A stretch of DNA of 64,000 nt, from assembly GCA_037349105.1 (NCBI GenBank), contig JAYJMM010000017.1:558001-622000 (forward strand). Direction: 5' to 3'. How positions within the stretch are numbered: position 1 is the first letter of the stretch; each line of letters opens with the position of its first letter. The notes below the pieces were generated by a model, which searched no databases, had not been told where the DNA came from, and worked only from the letters and a program-made list of their open reading frames with translations. Positions 56,345-64,000 of this stretch are shown here, one piece after another. Both the position numbers and the translations under genes were made by a program. The stretch comes from Limnomonas spitsbergensis (Eukaryota > Chlorophyta > Chlorophyceae > Chlamydomonadales).

Positions 56345-56480
56345 GTGTTCTTGAGCGCACCTGCCAATGACATTACACCTCTGGGCCTGCTCAAAAAGGC
56401 TCAGCCGCGTGGCGCCCAAATGTCCCGTTGGAAGAAAAGAAAAGACACTGAAGGTAAGAGGGAAAGAAGAAGAGGAACAC
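56345..56480 (-). mobile_element. LINE 3' UTR fragment, reverse orientation
   Basis: gccaatgacattacacctct gggcctgctcaaaaaggctcagccgcgtgg cgcccaaatgtcccgttggaagaaaag is the reverse complement of the LINE 3' block at 15525-15606. Confidence 0.65.
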
Positions 56481-56570
56481 AAAGGAGAAAGAATGACCCC
56501 CCCCTATACTACGCCCCAGGCTCAGCCCCCTCCTTTTTCAGACTCAATATCAGCGATCTGCCGGGCATGA

Positions 56571-57850
56571 TTGCAGCTCAGAGCTCTGCAGAGGTCATTA
56601 TGCTCCTCCATGTCAACGTCGACAAGACAGATATTGGAGTTTGGCGGCCGCTTAGCTGCGCAGCGACGGCAATCAGCCTATCCTTGCATGTATGGCCCCG
56701 ATAGAATAGTGCTGGAGTGCGTCCAGGATTTTAAGTTAATGGGCATCATTCAGCTCAAGAGCGGCAGCATGAGGAAGGCCATGCAAGGTAGAGAGGTGCC
56801 TTTCGCTACCGCGTTGCACCGTGTCCGCCGCATGGCCGCCAGGGTGCACCTCAGGCATCATCTGCCTACACGCAGCTGGTTGGCATCTGTCTATGCAGCG
56901 CCTGCGGCCAACTACGGTGATGTGGTGTGGGCCACCGATCACCTTAGGCCGCGGCATTGCCTCAACAGGAAGATGCCGTCCAGCTTCCTCCAGCATCTGC
57001 ACCAGGCTGCAGGTAGGGCTACTTCTGTCCGCTGCCAGTTTGGGGGTCATGAGGGAGCTGCAGATCCAGCCGTTACAGCGAAGGTGGTGGCAGCATGTAC
57101 TTCGCTTCTACAACGCGGCGGTAACACCAGCAGCACAGCAAGACAGCCCATTCATGGCGGCAGCCTTGGCGGCCGACATGCAGCTCGCTGTCAGGCAGGG
57201 CACCGGAGGGCGCAATTGCTGCAGTGATTTGCTAGGTACCTTGCTGAAGCTGGAGATGGGATCCGCCGATCCCAAACTGCGTCAGACAGCAACTAACCTA
57301 CAGCCGCTGCCTGTCAGAGAGGTGCAAGCGCTAGTTGATGCAGCATACGAGCGGGCGCAGCTGGATGCAGCTGGCAGAGGGGACCCCAGAAATTCCTGCC
57401 ACTGAACACAGGTCTGCGGCCGCCTATCGCACCTGGTTTGAGTCTACGGCGGGCGCAGGCCAGGGGCCGCACCAGCCGAAGGGAGTGTGCTTGCGTGCGC
57501 ACAAACTTCAGGCTGCGGCTCGGCACCGTCAGCACGACTGACACAAGAGGTCGGCGCAGTGGTCAGCAGCGTGACGGACGGTGCTGCCAACGGTGTTGGA
57601 CAAGGGGAGATGGCGAGCATGTGGAGGATGCGCTGCATGTCTGCTTCAAGTGTCCTAGCGTGAAGGAGAGGCTTAGGGAGACAGGTTGGGCAGGCCTCCC
57701 CGGAGGGCGCCCAAGACTTTCAACAGTTGTACCAGGACAGGCTTGGATCATTGGATGGGAGGCTCTGACTTCTGTTGAGGACGTTGTACGCATTGTTGAG
57801 GCCTAGATGTGTTGTTTTTCTTTGCCGTCTTGGGGGAATTGACTTGAGAG
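56571..57850 (+). pseudogene. Frameshifted 3' half of a LINE reverse-transcriptase ORF
   Basis: Successive frames encode the region after the RT domain (GSMRKAMQGREVPFATALHR; SVYAAPAANYGDVVWATDHL), then LQRRWWQHVLRFYNAAV, and a C-terminal Cys/His knuckle (CQRCW...GDGEHVEDALHVCFKC) ending at TAG near 57806. At least three frame changes are needed, so the copy is dead. The 3' UTR start (tgttgtttttctttgccgtc ttggggg) follows and is cut at about 57870. The RT catalytic part is missing (5' truncation). This is the longest copy of the family in the window. Confidence 0.7.
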
Positions 57851-57869
57851 GGGCAAAGATACTTCGGGC

Positions 57870-58519
57870 TGAGGGGGGAGCAAAAAACAACGAAAAACAC
57901 CCCATCCTCGAAAAATATGGAGCTTGACGAGAGCTTTTCCATCTCTGGTCTTAAAATGTTTTTTGTTTTTGGCCCAATGCCTGGTGACTGAGGTACACAG
58001 AGCCAAACAACTAAGATTTCGTAGATTTCAAAAAAGCTTATTTTGCGAAGAACATCTCAGCCCCGAGAAAACAGAACTTAAGTAAATTACAATTTTGCCG
58101 TTGCGCATGAGTTTTTCACTTCTTTTTTGGCTGCGCGACGAAAAAAATAAGTGTTTTGGGGGGTGCGCGGACCCTAATGCGTTTAACGACATTCTTCCTG
58201 CAAATGGGATCATCAGGACCAGTGGGATCATCAGGACCAAGGAACCCTGATCAGGACAGTCTTGAGGCCCCTGAAATCCTGAATTCGCAATGGACCATCA
58301 CCATGGTTGATGGCTGTGCTTATCCTCAGCTAAAGTTGCGGTTTGGCACAAATCTAGGTACGTCGTGGTTAGGAAGGGGTAATTTTCAACGATAATCAAT
58401 GTGGAAGACAAAGACATGTCGTAATTTCCCTTACTGGATGAGCACGCGGCTGAGGGTGGTGTCCGTCACAAGCAAGGGCTAGGGCTAGGATAAACCGGCG
58501 ATCTCCGGCGGAAAATGTG
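57870..58519. other. No gene recognised
   Basis: AT-rich runs (gaaaaaaataagtg) and a short direct repeat (gggatcatcaggaccagt, about 58208-58240) are visible. No supported gene. Confidence 0.4.
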
Positions 58520-58602
58520 TGGAACCACTGGGGCTCGAACCCAGGCGCACTGGGTGCAACGCATCTTAAGTGCGTCCCGTTAACCAACTCCGGCATGGAT
58601 CC
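58520..58602 (-). tRNA. tRNA-Leu (anticodon UAA), intronless
   Basis: On the minus strand a class II cloverleaf folds. Acceptor GGATCCA pairs with TGGTTCC with one T-T mismatch, and A is the discriminator (58520). The D stem is CCG/CGG. The anticodon arm is ACGCA-CTTAAGA-TGCGT with TAA at the anticodon. The long variable arm is GCAC-CCA-GTGC and the T arm CTGGG-TTCGAGC-CCCAG. The internal B box GGTTCGAGCCC is present. The long variable arm and anticodon fit Leu decoding UUA. No CCA is encoded, as expected for a nuclear tRNA. Confidence 0.9.
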
Positions 58603-58625
58603 AGATTTCAGGGTTACGACCATTG

Positions 58626-59195
58626 CTAGTCCAGTATCCATATAGAATTAATAAAATTAAGATGAAAATGGAGCGGATGGCCCTGGATGGGGCCAGGGCC
58701 ACCAGCGGGTGCTATTTTTGTGGGACATAATGGCAGCACAACAGAGGCGGACGGATCCGGAGGCGCCTTTATGACTTCGTCGCCCCCCGCCCTCTCGGTC
58801 CGCACCGCCGCACCGATTCCCGCATGCTTCTTGCGCCAACCCAAGAACAGCGCAAAAAGGCGCGAACCAGCTTCATTCGTGGCTTGGGCCTTGTCCATGG
58901 AAGTTGATTACGATAGTTGAGCCTGTGGCGGATGCGCAGGTTGATGCAGCGGCGTCTGCGAACAGAACCTCCATGCAATCCCTTTGTAAGCTGGCATGGG
59001 AAATGAGGGCAACAAGACCTTCTGGCAGCTTCCAGGAGACCTTCGGTCAACGTCATCCCAGTAGCTGGAGGTCATGGCATTGCGCATCCTGGACCATGCC
59101 CTTGCGACTGGCAGGGCTCACCTCCAGCACAGGAGCAACTGCATTACTGTACCGAGCTATGCAGCAGCAGACTCATGTCTTCTGGTCATGCCCTG
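58626..59195. other. Open frames of unknown status
   Basis: Overlapping frames of about 90 codons occur on both strands (for example minus 58626-58898, including GSRLFALFLGWRKKHAGIG). There is no motif and no splice-linked partner. I cannot decide whether any is real. Confidence 0.2.
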
Positions 59196-59199
59196 TCAA

Positions 59200-59300
59200 T
59201 GACATTACGCCTCTGCCCTCAAGGCCCTGCAAAATAAAGCTCGGCCGCGCGGGCGCCCAACTGTCTCGTTGGAAGAAAAGAAACTTAAGTTAAGAGGGAA
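59200..59300 (-). mobile_element. LINE 3' UTR fragment, reverse orientation
   Basis: gtcaatgacattacgcctct gccctcaagg ccctgcaaaataaagctcggccgcgcgggc gcccaactgtctcgttggaagaaaagaaac is the reverse complement of the shared LINE 3' block, with small insertions. Confidence 0.6.
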
Positions 59301-61109
59301 AGACGCAGGTCATGCCCAGAGTCTTTAGTCGTGCGAGCTCCTATTAGATCAGTCTTGCCCCCGGAGACACCTCTCCCTTGCTCTTCAGCATGGCTGTTTA
59401 AGCCCCCCTCTGGCACTCTTGCTGACGTATGGTCGGTGGTGTGTGCGGCAGCTGTGGAGTGTGGGGGTCATGGAAAAGGGGTGTCGGCACCTCTGAGCGC
59501 TGGACTATGATAGCAAGGAGGCGGAAGATAGGCTTAAATGCTCCCAGTCGTATCACAGCCTTTATCCCTTTTTCTTTTATATCAGGAAATGAGCAGGCCA
59601 ATTTTGTGTACCATGACCCCCACCGGGCTGTATGGTGGTGCATTTCCGGTTTTTGCTGCAAGACTTTGTGTCTCTGGCCTCCGTCCACTCTGGGTAGCAA
59701 ACGGTGCCCCCATCTCACTCTTTCATTGGTGTCCGAGGAGAGGAAAGCGGGTAGCCTTGCATCTGAACTTGTCGCCTGGGGTGACTTGGGATGGTGACGG
59801 CACCTAGTTTCTTGTTGCTTGCGGCCAGGTCCCGTCTTGACTTGTGGGGCAGTTTCCTTTCCTGCGGAAGTCTTTGTTCCGATTACGGAGCTATTGCAAG
59901 ACGTGCTTGTCGCTTCAGCTCTTGGCAGTTTCTTTGGGCCAGGTTTGGGAGCTTTTGGTCTCTGCCTTGACGCTGCATGTTGGAGTAGCAGGCTGATTTT
60001 TTTCTCTTGGCTTTCCTCGCAGGGGGTTCTCTCTCTCTAGCTCTTTCAGCATTGCAGGGATCTCCCTAGTTTCAGATTTTTCTTGCTCTCTCTCTTCTGA
60101 GATTGGCTCGCCCTGAGCTGAACCAGCTCGAATTTTTCGGTTTGTCTGTCTGGGATCGAGCTCTCTAGATCTAGCAGTATGGATAAGGGATGCTCAGCGG
60201 TCGGCCCCCTGTTGTAATAAAAATAAATATCAAATGATTGATCTAAAAGTAGCCCACTGCAGGTCGTCTCTGCTAGGTGCCATATTCCCAATTTCCCATT
60301 GTAACACCTGAAGGCATTTTCTTTGAGCTACTCTAACATTAGTGGCCAGGCACCCGCTCCATCCTAGCGTTAACCTCCCCCCCCCGGCCATGCCCACACC
60401 CGTCAGGCGTAGCCGGCGATTCTTATCATCTTTTGGACACAGCAGTCCTTTGGCGTATATTTAATTACATTGTCCTCCCAGTTCGCACTCATCACTGCCT
60501 GAGTGCCTGGCCCTTTGCAAATATAATAATCGAGTGGATGCAAGTAACAACAAGCGATGTACCAGCAACGTAATTAGGTCTGGCAGTAAGCGATGTACCA
60601 GCAACGTAATAGGGTCTGGCAGAGGTTAGGCGGCGAGTGCGTTCGGCCATGACGGAAAATATTCAAAACTAAAGCGGCTGCTGTAGCCGATAAGAAGTCA
60701 GCCACACTTGTTCTAGTCCTAGCCTGCCCTCTGCTTATTGACAGGGATACATCTGCAAGACCCCTACGGGTACAGGTTGGGGGGGGCCCAAGCGCTTGAT
60801 TTACTGCCCAACTGGAAGATGACCCCCTCCCCCCTGCCCTCCCCTCCACAGCCCTGGACATTCGACTAAGAGGAGGATGATACAAACGGTTCCCCCCTTG
60901 GCAGCAGTGGCTGTAGCAATAAGAGCCACGCGTCTGGAGCCCTGGGATGCACATCGGGCCTATGAATGGATAGGCGGCCGTACACCCATTTATTGCAAGT
61001 CCCATCGAAGGCATCAAATTTGATGCACCTCCGTTGGTTCCCCCCCCCCTCCTCCCCACACACTCAAATTTACTTCGCAGCCTGCAGATCGATCCTGTGT
61101 TTGCAGGCC
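59301..61109. other. No gene recognised
   Basis: A direct repeat of about 37 bp (aagcgatgtaccagcaacgt aat...ggtctggcag) occurs at 60550-60620. Otherwise only short open frames without motifs. Exons of the minus-strand gene ending at 61110 would lie to the right, not here, because 61110 is its stop. Confidence 0.4.
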
Positions 61110-61253
61110 TCACACAAGCACCTCATATTGCGGATCGACCTTCTCCACCAGGTTGAGGAGGTCCGTGACTTTCTCTCCCAGCGTCTGGCGCTCGTTCCGG
61201 GCCTCGATGAGGGCCTCCGCCTTGGCCTCGGTCGAAAAGGTTCCCGAAAGCAT
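61110..61253 (-). CDS. C-terminal coding fragment cut at the duplication junction
   Basis: On the minus strand 47 codons read LSGTFSTEAKAEALIEARN, then ERQTLGEKVTDLLNLVEKV and DPQYEVLV before TGA (61112-61110). The charged, helical, repeat-free composition looks coding. The frame begins exactly where the second copy of the duplicated unit begins (61254), so the upstream part of the gene has probably been separated from it here. The ATG at the border may be fortuitous. No family recognised. Confidence 0.45.
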   Translation of the reverse strand: MLSGTFSTEAKAEALIEARNERQTLGEKVTDLLNLVEKVDPQYEVLV

Positions 61254-64000
61254 CGCTAGGTTCATACAAGCACGATGAGGGACCAGCAGGTTGAGCCCCC
61301 TTCCCCCTGCTCCCCCCCTCCCAGCTCTCCACCTCCCCGCATGACCTTGCTCCCCACACTGTCCCGCTCCAGGGCTTCCGCAACACAGCCCAAACAGCCG
61401 TGCTCAACTTTGTGTTTGTGGCCTCTGGCGGCAACCTGGCGGCGTCCTTCGCAGCCAGCCTGACCAACCAGGTGGTATTTGCGGTCATGCAACGCTACAG
61501 CTCTGAGCGCATGCGGAAGGTGCGTGTGACACTATTTTTAGCAGACTTAGGCTGCAGCCTGGCCAACCAGGTGGTCTTTGCAGTCATGCAACGCTACAGC
61601 TCTGAGCGCATCGGAAGGTGCGTTTGACACTCTATTTTTAGCAGACTTAGGCTGCAGCCTGGCCAACCAGGTGGTCTTTGCAGTCATGCAACGCTACAGC
61701 TCTGAGCGCATCGGAAGGTGCGTTTGACACTCTATTTTTAGCAGACTTAGGCTGCAGCCTGGCCAACCACAGGGTCTTCGCGGTCATGCAACGCCACAGC
61801 TCTGAGCGCATGCGGAAGGTGCAAGCAACACTGAGCAACGCTGTAGTTCAGTTATTTGTAGAGCCCTGACAGCCGCGCTGTAGCTTCAGTTATTTTTTGA
61901 ACGCACTCCCTCCCTAACTTTTAAGCGTCAGCTCTAGGGTTAAGGATTTATGAGTGCATGTGGAAAAAGCGTGCGGCACTGACCATTTTTAGCGCACGTA
62001 AGCCTGGCCTACGGCTGTGGGTGCCTGGTGCAGCAAAGTTTGCTTGCCCCTTGGGCCTGCAGCTGGACACTGGCCGAGGTTAAATTCCCAGTGGCCCTTA
62101 GCCTCCTAACGACCTGTTGCAGGTGGCCTGATACGCACAAGAATTATGTGCCTGATGCGCACAAAAATTTGTGCACTGGTGCTGGGTTTGCCTGCTGGGG
62201 GGTGTGATCTATGGGGGGTGACACTGTGCAGGGTCTTAAAACTGAAGGCTTTCCTTGTCAACCTGTCTTATGCTAAGATGGTGAATGTGGACTGGCGTAG
62301 AATAAGCAGTGTAAGGGGCATTTTTTCTGTTTTAGAAGCCTCGGCCTTGCCCATAAGCGCATTCCCGACTCCTGAGCCATGCAACCCCTGCTAAATTGTC
62401 AGTAGACTGCATAGCCTAACCCTCTCACCTAAACGCCCGTGACTCTTCTTTGCAGAGGAGCGCTGCATTGGCGACAGAGCTCAAGGAGTTCAACTTGAAG
62501 CTGCGGGCAATCCAGGAGAAGAAGAAGAACACCCTGATCGCAGCTGCAGCCGCCTCCGACGGCACGGGCGGCAGCGCCGCCGCGGCCGCGGCGCGGCCCA
62601 TGGCGGCAGCCTCAGCGCTCGACACCCCTCCATTGAGCCTGACGGGAGCTCCTCCCGCCCCTGAAGCGGAGCGGGCGCATCAGCCTGCTGCCGACACAGC
62701 GGCTGCCGGGGCGAGCGTGATGGCCGTGTCGACAGCGGACGCGGTGGGGACTGCCGCTGAGGTTTCGGCGCCTATGCCTGCAGAGTCTGCTGCCGCTTCG
62801 GCTCCACCTGGCAGCGGGTCTCCCCCTGGGTCCAGCAGCGCGGACTCGTCCCTCGGGAATCACGTAGCGGACGACCAGCTCAGCCGCGCGCTCATGGCGT
62901 TGGACATGCTCCTGCCGGATGAGAAGCTGCCCGCAGCTGCCGGCAAGTCCTCCAGCAAGTGAGGTCCCAGATCACCTGCGAGCCAGGGGGTCTAGGCTGC
63001 CCGCAGCTGTCGGCAAGGATGCCTGCAAGACCCTAGGGGTACCTGGGGCCAGGGAGTCTTGGCTGCCAGCAGCTTCCAGCAAGGATGCCTGCAAGACCAT
63101 ATGGGTACCTGGGGCCAGGGAGTCTTGGCTGCCAGCAGCTTCCAGCAAGAATGCCTGCAAGACCATATGGGTACCTAGAGCCAGGGAGTCCTGGTGTCTT
63201 GGCTGCCCGCAGCTGCAGGCAATAATGCCTGCAATTGAGGGCGTGAGAGCCCAGGTCCCCCACCCGTCAGGCAGCCGAGGCTGCCCGTTGCTCTGGGTCC
63301 GGGTGGTTCCAGGGTGACCCCCAGGGTGCTGAGCTGGCACACAGACAAGTGTACATATACCGGTAGCCAGGACATGTTGCTTTATGGCTTGATGGTTTCA
63401 CGAAACCTGAAACACTTTGTGAGTGTGTGTCAGCCGTCTGCTCGCTACGATTTACGTGTACTGCTGGCGCCCACAAGCCGCTGTCGTGTACTGCCAAAGT
63501 CAACAAGCGGCTCTTGTGTAGTGCCGTCGTCCACTAGCCGCTGTCGTGTACTGCTGAGGTCCAATAGCCGCTATCGTGTGCTGCCGCTGTCCACTACCTG
63601 CTATTGTGTACTGCGGACATCCACTAGGCTCTACCGTGTACTGCCGCTGCCCACTAGCCGCTATTGTGTACTGCCGCCGTTCATTAGGTGCTATACTGCT
63701 ATCGAAGACTGCCGTGTCAGGAGAGGGCTATTTACTGATATTTTGATGTGTCCCTCAACATGTGTGGAGGTCGTATTTAAGCTGTTTCATAGTATGCCGA
63801 AATGCTGACAGCAAAAAAGTCAAAATGTTAGTTATTTCCCGCCTTGTGAAAAAGGGTGGCCTGTGACCAGGGCCTTGGAAGAGTGCTGGATTTTAACTAG
63901 AGCCTCTGGTCTTTTGGCCCAGGGCGGATGGCCATACCCACTCTGTTTCTCATCCTTGGCAGCAGGGCCCCTGACTCGTGTTCAACCTAGTGTGTACCGT
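61254..64000. repeat. Second copy of the duplication, truncated by the window end
   Basis: 2,747 bp corresponding to 53389-56135. I noticed no difference, including in introns, minisatellites and homopolymers. The left junction falls within intron 6 of the plastid gene (53389) on one side and next to the minus-strand coding fragment (61253) on the other. Confidence 0.88.
61373..62962 (+). pseudogene. Orphan duplicate of exons 7-8 of the plastid gene
   Basis: 61373-61519 and 62456-62962 are identical to exons 7 (53508-53654) and 8 (54591-55097), with the same splice sites and the 53655-type exon-end repeats between them. Exons 1-6 are absent from this copy within the window. It could be an unused 3' fragment, or an alternative 3' end reached from exon 6 across the intervening 8 kb. 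Confidence 0.7.

Larger units (their letters stand above)
53389..61253. repeat. First copy of a 7,865-bp tandem duplication
   Basis: Sequence from 53389 (cgctaggttcatacaagcac) reappears at 61254 and continues to the window end at the constant offset of 7,865 bp. The unit therefore spans 53389-61253 and contains exons 7-8 of the plastid gene, the LINE copy, the tRNA-Leu and the cut minus-strand exon. Confidence 0.85.

Overview
The window looks like nuclear DNA of a flagellated, photosynthetic green alga (Chlorophyta, probably chlorophycean). Evidence: intron-rich genes with GT-AG and some GC-AG junctions, a class II nuclear tRNA-Leu, an AP2 DNA-binding domain (green-lineage type), a flagellar CFAP97-like gene, a membrane protein with a plausible plastid transit peptide, LINE 3' ends, Q-rich proteins and many minisatellites. 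All identifications are read from the sequence without database searches; species is not determined.

Layout. 192-8976 (+): last eight visible exons of an Ala/Glu-rich coiled-coil protein, with introns swollen by minisatellites. 8977-16300: LINE 3' fragments, an unidentified minus-strand multi-exon gene (about 11240-13240) and a possible secreted repeat protein (13798-14439, minus). 16301-27296 (minus): a large Q-rich protein carrying a recurring LPDGR-type motif and an N-terminal array of about 25 13-residue PSxSAKASAEK units. 28064-34121 (minus): an AP2-domain gene, 5' end not found. 36864-44811 (minus): an apparently complete 1,773-residue protein joining an N-terminal CFAP97/hemingway-like segment to a Glu/Ala/Pro-rich region with four IQ motifs. 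45349-55097 (+): an apparently complete 671-residue probable plastid membrane protein. 56340-61253: a frameshifted LINE copy, a tRNA-Leu and a cut-off minus-strand exon. 61254-64000 repeats 53389-56135 at an offset of 7,865 bp with no difference noticed, so a 7,865-bp unit appears tandemly duplicated and runs out of the window.

The strongest unexplained pattern is how introns and gene ends have grown. In every multi-exon gene model here, tandem arrays begin or end exactly at an exon boundary, and their units contain the splice acceptor plus exon start, or the exon end plus donor. One array copies the coding end around the stop codon. Units are about 42-145 bp (down to 22 bp in derived arrays), and the copy joined to the rest of the exon is usually the intact one. 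This would make splice-junction-seeded tandem duplication a main route of intron growth in this genome, with a latent supply of alternative splice sites.

Functionally the genes are unrelated (cytoskeletal/flagellar, transcription-related, plastid). Nothing suggests an operon or pathway cluster.
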